Shown one piece after another: positions 1-8,016 of a DNA stretch of 22,373 nucleotides. The stretch covers positions 1 to 22,373 of the forward strand of contig JAJYDH010000030.1 of assembly GCA_021777685.1 (NCBI GenBank), written 5' to 3'. Within the stretch, counting starts at the first letter, position 1, and the number at the start of each line of letters is the position of its first letter. The DNA is from Planctomycetota bacterium. Lineage in GTDB: Bacteria; Planctomycetota; Planctomycetia; Isosphaerales; Isosphaeraceae. The notes under the pieces are model-generated. The model was not told where the DNA came from and did not search any database. It worked only from the letters and a program-made list of their open reading frames with translations. The position numbers and the translations under genes were made by a program.

Positions 1-8
1 AAGATTGG

Positions 9-84
9 TAGGGTGCGTCGAGTCCTCGAAGACGCACCGTGTCATATCACCGATGGTGCGTCTTCGAGGACTCGACGCACCCTA
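9..84. repeat. Perfect inverted repeat, 30-bp arms
   Basis: Arms 9-38 and 55-84 are exact reverse complements around a 16-base loop. The element begins six bases beyond the stop codon of the minus-strand gene ending at 91, so it could fold in that transcript and end or protect it. No T-tract follows, so a standard intrinsic terminator is not shown. The arm opens with a TAGGGTGCGTCGAG-type sequence that recurs in altered form at 5169-5250, which suggests a dispersed family. Confidence 0.85.
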
Positions 85-90
85 CGAGGC

Positions 91-492
91 TCAGTCGCCG
101 ATCGTTGTCGTTGTTGTCGAGGGCTCAAACCACGGTTCTCCAAACTGTGCGATGAGACGCCGCTCGAGTTCGTCCTCGATGCCTTGAACGCCGAGCAAGG
201 CACGCTGTTCGAGGAATTCCCGGTGGAGCTGGGGCAACGCCTCGATCGCGGCCCGGTCGCTGCTGTAGACGTGCAAGAGGATGCGTGTCCAGTGCCACGC
301 GGGGTGCGAGATGAGAAAGCGAGACTCGACCCAACGTACCCAGCCGCCGAGCGGCGTCTCCGAGTGACCAAGGTCGCCGAGGGCGCGATCATAACCGTGG
401 AGGTAATCGCTGACGGCGCGAAGGGAGCATTTGCCGACGAACATTCCCGGCCGCGCCGCGATCGATTCGAGCAGAGTCTCGAAGCCAGGCAT
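91..492 (-). CDS. Hypothetical protein, 133 aa, with RPGMFVG motif
   Basis: I do not recognise a named family. The product is a small soluble protein with no signal peptide or membrane segment. Its N-terminus (residues 14-37, with R14, P15, G16, M17, G20, L31 and G33-Y34) resembles a pattern seen in scattered small bacterial proteins: an RPxMYxG motif, then a leucine-rich helix ending in GY. The middle is rich in Trp and His (residues 51-70). The C-terminus ends in a run of five threonines (126-130). The ATG at 492 follows a strong GGGAGGG ribosome-binding site four bases upstream, which supports this start. The gene stands alone: a hairpin lies just past the stop and a repeat-filled spacer separates it from the M90 peptidase gene upstream. 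Its codon use matches its neighbours. Its function is unknown; a cytoplasmic accessory or immunity-like protein is possible but not shown. Confidence 0.65.
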   Translation of the reverse strand: MPGFETLLESIAARPGMFVGKCSLRAVSDYLHGYDRALGDLGHSETPLGGWVRWVESRFLISHPAWHWTRILLHVYSSDRAAIEALPQLHREFLEQRALLGVQGIEDELERRLIAQFGEPWFEPSTTTTTIGD

Positions 493-511
493 CTTCCCTC
501 CCGAATCTCGG

Positions 512-533
512 AGCTTGGGCCTCCTCGACTGGA
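512..533. repeat. Direct repeat of the peptidase 3' end (partner 771-792)
   Basis: This 22-base segment matches 771-792 at 20 of 22 positions in the same orientation. The partner copy is the last codons of the M90 peptidase gene (the QPKRPKL end). The two copies flank the inverted repeat at 538-727. The arrangement suggests that a fragment of the gene's 3' end was duplicated when the element arrived, or by a later rearrangement. Confidence 0.6.
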
Positions 534-537
534 TGAC

Positions 538-727
538 TCGTTTCCACGCTCCCGCGTGGGAATGCCGTCTTCGACGCTCCGCGTCGTCTTCCGCCGGGTC
601 GGCCGGCGGCCGACCGATCTCGGGTCCGCCCTTCGTCGAGACTCCCGACCCGTGAGCGAAGTCGCCCCCGAATGCGGCCGACGCGGAGCGTCGAGGACGG
701 CGTTCCCACGGAGGACCGTGGGAACGA
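538..727. repeat. Long imperfect inverted repeat, 49-bp arms
   Basis: Arms 538-586 and 679-727 pair at 43 of 49 positions around a 92-base centre. Each arm contains a shorter hairpin of the TTCCCACG...CGTGGGAA type followed by a GACGCTCCGCGTC palindrome. The element fills most of the 274-base gap between the small gene ending upstream at 492 and the peptidase stop at 767. It has no coding potential I would defend. It looks like a non-autonomous mobile palindrome. Confidence 0.75.
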
Positions 728-766
728 GGGAGGAGCCGGCTCGATCATTCCTGCCATCCCGTCCGC

Positions 767-1564
767 TCACAGCTTGGGCCTCTTCGGCTGGACGGCCTGG
801 AATTCGGCCTCGGGGTCCTGGGCGTAATAGATCTTGAGTTCCTCGTAGAGCTCCGGGTGCTTCTTCTTGAGCTGCACCGGCTTCTCGAAGAACGCCTCGG
901 TGGCGACGGCGAAGAACTCGGCGGGCTCGGTGGCGCCGTAGGTGTCGAGGACCGACTTCTTGCCGGTCTCGGCGGCCTTGCGAAGCTCGTCGTACTCCTC
1001 GCCGAGCACCCGGGCCCAGGCGGAATAGAGGTTCCGCCTCGGCAGGATCGGCGCCCCGTCGCTCGACCCGTCCTCCTGGTCGAGCTGGTGGGCGAACTCG
1101 TGGAAGACGACGTTGTGGCCGTCGCGGACGTCGGCCGCGCCCTGCTTCACGTCGTCCCAGGACAGGACGACCACGCCCGAGGTCCACGCCTCGCCCAGCC
1201 GGCCTTGCGGGCCCTCGGTCACGATCCCCTGGGGCGAATGCTGGGGCATGTTCGAGACGTAGGCCGAGGGATAGACGAGGATCGTGATCAGCTTGGGGTA
1301 GACGTCCGTATCGCGATGGAGCAGCAGCAGGCACGCCTGCGCGGCGATCGTCACCTTGATCTCGTCGGTGATCTCCAGGCCCGCGCAGCCTTCAAAAACC
1401 TTCTCGGCGAGGAAGACCTGGATCAGCCCGCGCAGCTCGGCCTTGTCGAGCTCCGAGAGGCGGGAGTAGATGGGCACCGTCCTCGCCATGATCCACGACC
1501 ACTCGGGCGGGAAGGGCTGCGCCTGGATCTGGGCCCGGCGTTCCTTGCGGGAGAGTCCGAACAT
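767..1564 (-). CDS. mtfA: M90-family zinc metallopeptidase (MtfA-like)
   Basis: This is a peptidase of the MtfA/M90 family. The best-studied member, E. coli MtfA, is a cytosolic zinc aminopeptidase tied to control of glucose uptake through Mlc. The HEFAHQLD motif (H155, E156, H159) supplies the HExxH zinc site, and the following PAEFFAVATEAFFE stretch (215-228) supplies the third ligand and the family signature. At 265 aa it is of normal family length, and no signal peptide is seen. A TTG at 1567 could extend it by one residue, but the ATG at 1564 sits at good distance behind GAGGGGG and is preferred. It lies downstream of the efflux adaptor on the same strand, but a 36-bp hairpin lies between them, so cotranscription is uncertain. 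Its physiological target in this organism cannot be read from sequence. Confidence 0.93.
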   Translation of the reverse strand: MFGLSRKERRAQIQAQPFPPEWSWIMARTVPIYSRLSELDKAELRGLIQVFLAEKVFEGCAGLEITDEIKVTIAAQACLLLLHRDTDVYPKLITILVYPSAYVSNMPQHSPQGIVTEGPQGRLGEAWTSGVVVLSWDDVKQGAADVRDGHNVVFHEFAHQLDQEDGSSDGAPILPRRNLYSAWARVLGEEYDELRKAAETGKKSVLDTYGATEPAEFFAVATEAFFEKPVQLKKKHPELYEELKIYYAQDPEAEFQAVQPKRPKL

Positions 1565-1626
1565 CAAGTCACCCCCTCGATTCCCCTGCGATCCGAGCCA
1601 AAGACACCGGATCGATCAACAGCACG

Positions 1627-1716
1627 CCGGGTGCCACGGGTCCGGTACTCCGGCCCCGTGCCGTTGGTGGTGGTCGTCGGGGCACGGGGCCGGAGTACCG
1701 GACCCGTGGCACCCGG
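1627..1716. repeat. Perfect inverted repeat, 36-bp arms
   Basis: Arms 1627-1662 and 1681-1716 are exact reverse complements with an 18-base loop. The element lies in the 181-base gap between the adaptor stop (1746) and the peptidase start (1564). A 36-bp GC-rich stem should be very stable in the transcript and could limit read-through, but no T-tract follows. The absence of any mismatch suggests recent arrival or gene conversion between the arms. Confidence 0.88.
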
Positions 1717-1745
1717 GATCGAATCATCCGGAGCCCGTCGGCCGC

Positions 1746-3017
1746 TCACTTCGACCCGGCGAACTCGGTGCCGAACAGCTCGGCGGCGCCGTCGGTGACG
1801 ACCCTGGTGCCGACCTTCGGGCCGAGCGCCAGCACGGCCTCGGGGCCGACGACGTGGTCGACGACCACCCTCCGGCGGGCGAAGGTGTGCTTGCCCATGT
1901 CCTCGTAGACCCAGGCGCCGCCGTTGAGGTCGTAGAGGATCGAGGCGTAGGGCACGACCAGCGACTCGGCATCGCCCTTCAAGGGGAGGGTCACGCCGAC
2001 CCTCTGGCCGGGGCGGAGCTTGCCGTCGTGGTTCTCGACCTCATAGTAGAGGTCGACCGTCGTGGCCAGGGGGTTGGCCGAGGGGGTGGTGTGGACGGCC
2101 TTGGCGGGCTTGGTCTTGCGGCCGGGGGCGTCGGCCAGGCCGCCGACGGCGGCGTCCTTGTCGGGGTCGATCAGGTCTTCCTCGCCGACGAAGACCGGGA
2201 CCTTGATATAAACAGGGTCGAGGACGGCGACCTCGAACAGCACGCTGCCGGCCGGGACCTGCTGGCCGGCCTGGACGGCGACGTTGATCAGCACGCCGTC
2301 GGCCGGGGCCCGCAAGGGCAGGGGGGCGAGCTTGCCGGCGTCCTCGGCCCCCGCGCCGCTGGCCAGGGCCTTCTCGAAGATGCTCCACCGCCCCTCGGCG
2401 GCGTCGAGGGTCGCCTTGGCCTGGTTGTAGGCGTTCCGGGCGTCCACGACCTGCGCGGGGGAGATGTCCCCCTTGCGGGCGAGCCCCTCCATCCGTTCGA
2501 GGTTGACCTTGGCCTGCTCGAACTGCGGCCTGGCCGCCTTGAGCTGCCCCTCGGCGCCGTTCCGGGCGTCCTCGAAGTTGATCCGCTCGACCGGGGTCAG
2601 CACGGCCCGGTCGGCCGAGAGGATCGGCAGGAGGGTGAAGACCGCCTGGCCCTTCTTGACCGGCAGGCCGGGCGAGGGCGGGGCCCCCCCTTCGGAGGCC
2701 ACGACGGTCCCGGTCTGCGGGGCCGAGACGATCGAGGCCCGGCCGGGCGGGACGACCACGTCGCCGCCCATCGTCAGGGCGCGGGCGACCGGCCGCTTCT
2801 CGACCGGGGCCGTCGCGATCGCCAGCCGCTTCTCGGCCTCGGGCTTGAGCGTGACGGCGACGAGGTCGGCCTCGCCCGGCAGCTTGGCGACCGCCGCCGG
2901 GCTCGGCGGCTTGGCCGCGGTGCTCGCCGGCTTGGTCGAGCAGCCGCCGAAGGCCGGGGCCAGCAGCGCCGCCGCCGCGGCCCTCGCGACGCGACGGGTC
3001 ATCTCGGATCTCACCAT
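1746..3017 (-). CDS. Efflux RND periplasmic adaptor (HlyD/CusB-like), probable lipoprotein
   Basis: This is a membrane-fusion protein expected to link an inner-membrane pump to an outer-membrane channel. The N-terminus is basic, then hydrophobic and Ala-rich, ending in FGGC, so C26 is a plausible but non-ideal lipid-attachment cysteine. A barrel-sandwich half follows (about 85-135), then a helical hairpin rich in Ala, Gln and Lys (about 150-225), the second lipoyl half (RAPADGVLINVAVQAGQQVP, 237-256), and beta-barrel and membrane-proximal domains with RPGQRVGVTLPL near residue 340. The 423-aa length is normal. The ATG at 3017 follows GAGGGG. It is divergent from a TolC-like gene 220 bases away. 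No pump gene adjoins it, which is unusual because such adaptors normally precede one. Its substrate is unknown; a CusB/CzcB-type metal role is only one option. Confidence 0.9.
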   Translation of the reverse strand: MVRSEMTRRVARAAAAALLAPAFGGCSTKPASTAAKPPSPAAVAKLPGEADLVAVTLKPEAEKRLAIATAPVEKRPVARALTMGGDVVVPPGRASIVSAPQTGTVVASEGGAPPSPGLPVKKGQAVFTLLPILSADRAVLTPVERINFEDARNGAEGQLKAARPQFEQAKVNLERMEGLARKGDISPAQVVDARNAYNQAKATLDAAEGRWSIFEKALASGAGAEDAGKLAPLPLRAPADGVLINVAVQAGQQVPAGSVLFEVAVLDPVYIKVPVFVGEEDLIDPDKDAAVGGLADAPGRKTKPAKAVHTTPSANPLATTVDLYYEVENHDGKLRPGQRVGVTLPLKGDAESLVVPYASILYDLNGGAWVYEDMGKHTFARRRVVVDHVVGPEAVLALGPKVGTRVVTDGAAELFGTEFAGSK

Positions 3018-3062
3018 GTTCCCCTCAAGTGCCGGGCCCTCGTACGTCCGGTATCGATAATC

Positions 3063-3092
3063 AGGATATCCGGGATGCTCCGAGAATGTCAG
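3063..3092 (-). promoter_or_regulatory. Candidate promoter for the efflux adaptor
   Basis: On the minus strand CTGACA (3092-3087, one mismatch from TTGACA) is followed after 18 bases by TATCCT (3068-3063, four of six). It would start transcription about 40 bases before the adaptor ATG at 3017. An AT-rich palindromic TATCGATA lies between at 3052-3059. This is a pattern match only, and the rest of the 220-base divergent region shows no clear operator. Confidence 0.3.
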
Positions 3093-3237
3093 TGGACCCC
3101 GGGGCAGATGAAGCGGAGTTTATCGACCGGCCGCGATCGGGGGACGATAAGCAAGGGTAAGCGGGGTCGGGCCCACCGGGGTTTCCGACGCCTACCGAGG
3201 CGGGACGCCACTTTCTCGAACGCAGGATGCGTGGCCC

Positions 3238-5118
3238 ATGCGACCGACACTCTCCTTCGCCGCGCTGGTGCTCGCGACGAGCTTCGGCCCGGATACCCTC
3301 GCCGACGAGCCCGCCCGGCCGCTCTCGGCCTACCCGCAAGCCCCCGGCGTGCCCGCCTCCGTCCCCCCGCAACGCGGGTTCCTCGGCCGATTCCGCAAGC
3401 CGCCCCGGTCCGAGGTCCCGCCGAGCCCACCTCGCCAGGAGCCTGCCGTTCCGAAGGTCGCCCCGCCGTCTCTGACCCCGCCCCCGACCCCGCTCCGGCC
3501 GGTGCCGATCGCCCCGACATCGTCGGCCTCGACGCCCCTCCGCGCGATCCCGACCGCCCCGAGGCCGGCCTCGCCGGGCAAGGATCTTTCGGTCGCCCCG
3601 CCGATGATCGCCCGGCCCGACGCACCCGATGCCCCGGTCCGCCGGACCCAGGCCACGCCCGCCGACATGGGGATGCCGATCGGGCCGGGGACCGACTCCA
3701 CCGGCCCCGTCCCGGGCGGCCAGTCGCTCTCGCTCCAGCAGGCCCTTTACGGGGCCCTGACCAGCAACCCCGACCTGATCGCCCTCCGCCAGGGGAACCC
3801 GTCGCAGGCCTCGGCCGAGGCCGTCGAGGTCGCCAGGCGATTCCCCGTCGCCCTCAACCCGACCGTCTTCATCGACTACCGGCCGATCACCCTGATCCCC
3901 AACGGGACCTTTGGGACCACCGGCCCGGGCGCCGGCACTGGCAGCACCGGGGCGACCGCAAACCCTCACAACGGCTCGTTTTACCACTACGGCCAGAATT
4001 ATTTCCTGATCGCCCTCCGCCAGCCGGTCGAGCTTGGCCACCAGACGACCCACCGGCACTCGATCGCCAAGGCGGCCTACAAGCAGGTCCAGTGGCAGAT
4101 CATCCAGGCCGAGATGACCGCCCTGGTCCAGACCTACCGGTTCTTCCAGACCGCCGCCTATCGCCGCGAGAAGCTCCGCGTGGCCGAACAGCTCGCCGAC
4201 TTCAACGAGAACCTGCAAAAGACGTTAGAGCGACGGCTGACGGCAAACCAGGGGACGCCCGCCGACGTCGCCCTGGCCAAGGTCGAGAGCCGAGCGACCC
4301 GCCAGCAGGCCCGCGCGGCCCGGCAGGACTACATCACCGCCCTGACCGACCTCCGGAACCAGATCGGCATCCCCGAGACCGCCGCCGAGACCGAGCCCCT
4401 GGGCGAGTTCACCCTCCCCTCGACAATCCCCCCGGTCGACGAGGCCTCCCTGGTCGACGCCGCCCTCAAATGTCGCCCCGACCTCCACGCCTCGCAGGCG
4501 GCCATCGAAGGGGCCGGGGCCGCCGTCCGGCTCGCCCGGGGCGACATGATCCCGACCACGATCATCGGCCCCCAGTATGTCCAGGACGAGGCCGGCATCC
4601 AGTACATCGGCCTGAACCTCGTGCCGACGCTGCCGGTCCTCAACAGCGGCAAGCCTTTACTCCGCCAGCGACAGGCCGAGCAGCGGCGGGCGGTCGTCGC
4701 CTACCAGCAGGTCCAGCAGCGGGTCGTGTCCCAGGTCCGCTCGGCCGTCGCCAAGTGGAACGGGGCCACCGGTCTGGTCAACGACTCCTCCGGCCTGACC
4801 CAGGAGCTGACCGGCGAGGTCGCCAGTCTCGAACGTCTCTTCGAGGCCGGCCAGACCGACCTGACGCGCGTCCAGCAGGCTCGCCAGAGGCTGATCCAGC
4901 TCGAAAACGCCCAGCTCGACGCCCTCTGGTCCGCGACCCAGGCCCAGGCCGACCTGATGCTCGCCGTCGGGGTCCCCAGCATGATCCAGGCCCTCCTCCA
5001 GACCGCCGAGGCAGACGCCGGCCTTGCTCCCATGCCCAACCCCGGAACCGCCCCCGCGACTCCCCCCACGCCCACCGTCAACCCCTCCCCCTTCGCCCCG
5101 ACCCCCCCGGCCCGGTGA
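3238..5118 (+). CDS. TolC-family outer-membrane efflux protein with proline-rich N-terminal extension
   Basis: This is an outer-membrane channel of the TolC/OEP family, expected to form a trimeric beta-barrel with a periplasmic helical tunnel. A signal peptide (1-22, cleavage near LADEP) leads into a proline-rich, low-complexity segment (about 25-160). Two OEP repeats follow, the first from SLSLQQALYGAL (163) and the second from about DEASLVDAALKCRP near 400. They have long Gln/Ala-rich helices and the typical AVEVARRFPVALNP and RQRQAEQRRAVVAY stretches. A Pro-rich tail closes the protein. At 626 aa it is longer than the usual 420-500 because of the two Pro-rich ends. The ATG at 3238 has AGGA ten bases upstream. 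It is divergent from the adaptor and so probably its partner, but the pump is elsewhere. Confidence 0.92.
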   Translation: MRPTLSFAALVLATSFGPDTLADEPARPLSAYPQAPGVPASVPPQRGFLGRFRKPPRSEVPPSPPRQEPAVPKVAPPSLTPPPTPLRPVPIAPTSSASTPLRAIPTAPRPASPGKDLSVAPPMIARPDAPDAPVRRTQATPADMGMPIGPGTDSTGPVPGGQSLSLQQALYGALTSNPDLIALRQGNPSQASAEAVEVARRFPVALNPTVFIDYRPITLIPNGTFGTTGPGAGTGSTGATANPHNGSFYHYGQNYFLIALRQPVELGHQTTHRHSIAKAAYKQVQWQIIQAEMTALVQTYRFFQTAAYRREKLRVAEQLADFNENLQKTLERRLTANQGTPADVALAKVESRATRQQARAARQDYITALTDLRNQIGIPETAAETEPLGEFTLPSTIPPVDEASLVDAALKCRPDLHASQAAIEGAGAAVRLARGDMIPTTIIGPQYVQDEAGIQYIGLNLVPTLPVLNSGKPLLRQRQAEQRRAVVAYQQVQQRVVSQVRSAVAKWNGATGLVNDSSGLTQELTGEVASLERLFEAGQTDLTRVQQARQRLIQLENAQLDALWSATQAQADLMLAVGVPSMIQALLQTAEADAGLAPMPNPGTAPATPPTPTVNPSPFAPTPPAR

Positions 5119-5168
5119 TGATTCTTAAAATCCGAACCCAATCTCACTTTACGCGAACTGAGAGTTCT

Positions 5169-5250
5169 GCGTAGGGCAGGTCGAGCTTCGGGCGAAGCCG
5201 ACCATCCAAATCCGTGGTGGAGCTCACCTGAGGCTCGACCCACCCTACGC
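5169..5250. repeat. Imperfect inverted repeat, GTAGGGCAGG type
   Basis: Arms 5169-5186 and 5233-5250 pair at 16 of 18 positions. A small inner hairpin TTCGGGCGAA lies at 5187-5196, and ACGCGAACT occurs on both sides (5151-5159 and 5246-5254). The element occupies the 213-base space between the convergent TolC-like and dapL genes. It may act as a bidirectional terminator; nothing else is visible in this gap. Confidence 0.6.
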
Positions 5251-5331
5251 GAACTTCCCAAGCTGTTTACATCTCAAGACGACCATCGCCCAACCGTGTA
5301 GCTCCTGTACCTATCGACTCGAATCCGCGTT

Positions 5332-6504
5332 TCAGAGCTTCAGCTTGCCGATCCGCTCGACGGCCTGGAGGAGGCGCGGGGTATCCACCGTCAAGGCGGC
5401 TCGGATGAAGCCGTCAGCGGTCCGGCCGAAGCCGAGGCCGGGGGTGGTCACGACGTCGGCCTCGTCGAGGATTCGCGAGCAGAGTTCGGTCGAGGTGTAG
5501 CCCTTGGGGCAGGGAATCCAGACGTAGAAGGTCGCCTCGGGCGTGGGGACCTCCCAGCCGATCGACTTCATCGCCGAGACGAAGGCGTCGCGACGCTCCT
5601 TGTACAGGGCGCGGATCGGCGGGGTGAGGGTGTCGTACTCGTCGAGCGCGGTCTTCGCGGCGAACTGGATCGCGGTGAAGATCCCGGAGTCGGTGTTGGC
5701 CTTCACCTGGCCGAGCGCGGCGATCAGCGGGGCGCCGCCGATGGCGAAGCCGACGCGCCAGCCGGTCATGTTGAAGGTCTTCGAGAGGCTGTGGAATTCG
5801 ACGGCGTGGTCCTTCGCGCCGGGGACCTGGAGGATGCTCGGCGCCGGTCGGTCGAAGTACATCTCGTTGTAGGCGGCGTCCTGGGCGATCACCAGGTTGT
5901 GGGCCTTCGCCAGATCGACCACCTTCTCGAAGAACGGCAGGTCGGCGGTCCCGCCGGTCGGGTTGTTGGGGTAATTCAGGAAGAGGAGCCGGGCCCGGGT
6001 GTAGACGTCGGCGGGGATGGCGTCGAGGTCGGGGCGGAAGCCGAGCGAGGGCTCCAGGGGCATCGTGTAGACGTCGGCGCCGGCGAAGAACGAGCTGCTC
6101 CGGTAGACGGGGTAGCAGGGGTCGGGCACCAGGCTGATGTCGCCGGGGTTGAGGACAGCCAGCGGGAAGTGGGCGATCCCCTCTTTCGAGCCGATCAGCG
6201 GGAGGATCTCGGAGTTGGGGTCGAGGTCGACCCCGTACCGCTTCTTGCAGAAGGCGGCGATGCTCTGGCGAAGCTCGGGCGCGCCCTGGTCGAGGGCGTA
6301 CTGGTGGAAGCTGGGGTTCTCGACGTTCTTCTGGAGGCTCTGGATGATGGGGGCCGGGGTCGGCCTGTCGGGGTCGCCGACGCCCAGGTTGATCACGTCG
6401 CGCCCCGCCGCCAGCGCCGCCTTCTTCTTCTTGTCGATCTCGGCGAACAGGTAAGGGGGGAGCTTCTGGAGCCGTTCGGCCTTGACGAATTGCGTGGTCG
6501 CCAT
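5332..6504 (-). CDS. dapL: LL-diaminopimelate aminotransferase
   Basis: This PLP enzyme converts tetrahydrodipicolinate directly to LL-diaminopimelate using glutamate, giving lysine and the peptidoglycan cross-link residue without the succinyl or acetyl steps. Class I aminotransferase marks are all present: INLGVGDPDRPTP (38-50), the NYPNNPTG stretch (177-184), D209 in IAQDAAYNEMYF, and the Schiff-base lysine K242 in SLSKTFNMTGWRVGF. The 390-aa length is normal. The ATG at 6504 is chosen because it has AGGA about six bases upstream and aligns with the usual family start; an upstream in-frame extension to 6804 is GC-biased noise. The gene stands alone, convergent with the TolC-like gene and divergent from a glycosyltransferase. 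Related class I enzymes with other substrates are possible, but the GVGDPD start and planctomycete context favour DapL. Confidence 0.9.
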   Translation of the reverse strand: MATTQFVKAERLQKLPPYLFAEIDKKKKAALAAGRDVINLGVGDPDRPTPAPIIQSLQKNVENPSFHQYALDQGAPELRQSIAAFCKKRYGVDLDPNSEILPLIGSKEGIAHFPLAVLNPGDISLVPDPCYPVYRSSSFFAGADVYTMPLEPSLGFRPDLDAIPADVYTRARLLFLNYPNNPTGGTADLPFFEKVVDLAKAHNLVIAQDAAYNEMYFDRPAPSILQVPGAKDHAVEFHSLSKTFNMTGWRVGFAIGGAPLIAALGQVKANTDSGIFTAIQFAAKTALDEYDTLTPPIRALYKERRDAFVSAMKSIGWEVPTPEATFYVWIPCPKGYTSTELCSRILDEADVVTTPGLGFGRTADGFIRAALTVDTPRLLQAVERIGKLKL

Positions 6505-6790
6505 CGGAAGTCCTGGAACAAGAACAAGTCGGTTAATCGCGCGGGGCGGCATGCCTGGAACACTAGAGGCTACCGAATTCCTCGCGAGAGTGCCAGGAAA
6601 GAGCCGATTTCGTGAGATTGAAGAGGCACGGTCGACGGGGACATTTCGGAACCGAGGGGTGAGGCCGGCCCTGGTAAATATTTGAGAATTGTGCCGCCCG
6701 GGCCCCCGCGACTGGGCTGGACGCCCTTGGCAACCTGGCGGTTCAATGCTCCCCGCCCACGCAGGCGGCGCGACTCCCGGAGGATCTGCG

Positions 6791-7963
6791 ATGCGACTGG
6801 TCATCGACGGCCGACGCCTGACGGCGGAACGAACGGGGGTGGGCCGTTACCTCGAATTGCTCCTCCAGGACTGGGCGATCACCGGGGCACCATTGCCGGA
6901 AACCCTGGTTGTGCTGAGGGATCGGGGCGGGATCTCGCGGGTGCCGCTCGGCCCCGGGTTGAAGGCCGAGGTGATCGGCGAGGCTTGGCCGGGCCTGCTC
7001 TGGGAACGATTCGGGATCGGCCGGAGGCTCCGACCCGGCGACATCCTCTTCGCCCCGGCCAACCTGATCCCCTGGGGCTGGCATGGCAAGACCGTCCTGG
7101 CGATGCACGACACGCTCCAGGAGGTCATGCCCGAGTCGTTCCCCCGGCTGACCCGCTGGCGGTTCGCCCGCCGCTATCGCCAGTCGGCGATGACGGCGGA
7201 CCGGGTCCTGACGCTCTCGCAGTCGACCTGGCGGGACGTGGCGAAATACTACGGCGTGCCCGCGAGCCGGCTCCGCGTGGTCTACCCCGCGCCCGACCCC
7301 TCGTTCCGCCCGCACGGGCCGGCGTCCGAGGAAGTCGCCGAGGCCCGGGGTCGCGTCGGGCTGGGGTCGAGCCCGTTCTTCCTGTTCGTCGGCAAGCCGT
7401 CGAGGCGGCGGAACCTCCCGGCGATCCTTGAGGCGTTCCAGATCCACAAGGCCCGGCACCCCGGCCATCGGCTCGTCTTCGTCGGCCCCGGCGACTTCGA
7501 GGCCGGGCCGCTCGGCGACGACCCGGCGATCCTCCGCGCCGGCCATGTGCCGGAATCGGTGCTGAGAGGGCTCATGGCCGACGCCGTGGCGCTGCTCTAT
7601 CCTTCGGAATACGAGGGGTTCGGCCTGCCTGTGGTCGAGGCGATGGCCTCGGGCTGTCCGGTCATCACGCTCCGCCGGGCCCCCTTGCTCGAAGCCGGCG
7701 GCGACGCCGCGTGGTATCTCGACCAGGCCGAGCCCGAAGCGATGGCCGAGGCGATGCACGTCCTGGCGACCGACGTCGCCGCCAGGGCCTCGCGGATGAG
7801 CCGGGGGTTCAGCCAGGCCGGCAAGTTCACCCAGTCGCGGTTCGCCGACGAGGTGAAGGCCGAGATCCGCGACGTGGCGGGGTACCGCCCCTCGGGAAAA
7901 GGCCCCAGGCTCCGCCCGGGCTCACGCCGGAGCCTTGACCGCGACGCCCGCCGAGGGCGCTGA
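6791..7963 (+). CDS. GT4-family glycosyltransferase
   Basis: This is a retaining GT-B glycosyltransferase expected to move a sugar from a nucleotide donor to a membrane-bound or soluble acceptor on the cytoplasmic side. It begins with the typical IDGRRL...TGVGRY glycine-rich acceptor loop (5-20). The donor half contains FLFVGKPSRRRNL near 200 and the E-x7-E signature in YPSEYEGFGLPVVEAMASG near 275-293. Length is 390 aa. The ATG at 6791 follows GGAGG seven bases upstream; the longer frame to 6689 lacks support. It shares its N-terminal pattern and general layout with the GT4 ending at 10882, so the two may be distant paralogues. It is convergent with the next glycosyltransferase and outside the main operon. 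The 286-base gap before it, shared with dapL, holds no clear promoter I can defend; TAAATAT at 6674-6680 is a weak -10-like match. Acceptor and sugar are unknown. Confidence 0.88.
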   Translation: MRLVIDGRRLTAERTGVGRYLELLLQDWAITGAPLPETLVVLRDRGGISRVPLGPGLKAEVIGEAWPGLLWERFGIGRRLRPGDILFAPANLIPWGWHGKTVLAMHDTLQEVMPESFPRLTRWRFARRYRQSAMTADRVLTLSQSTWRDVAKYYGVPASRLRVVYPAPDPSFRPHGPASEEVAEARGRVGLGSSPFFLFVGKPSRRRNLPAILEAFQIHKARHPGHRLVFVGPGDFEAGPLGDDPAILRAGHVPESVLRGLMADAVALLYPSEYEGFGLPVVEAMASGCPVITLRRAPLLEAGGDAAWYLDQAEPEAMAEAMHVLATDVAARASRMSRGFSQAGKFTQSRFADEVKAEIRDVAGYRPSGKGPRLRPGSRRSLDRDARRGR

Positions 7964-8016
7964 GGACGGATCTATCCCGCTTCGCATGAACCATCAACTC
8001 TCGCCGGCAGGCATTT

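Noticed and set aside
1470..5174. Very long plus-strand open frame of 1234 codons
   Set aside because: It runs antisense to the adaptor and out of frame with the TolC-like gene, both well supported. Its composition is low-complexity Gly, Arg, Asp and Pro, as expected from a GC-rich shadow frame.
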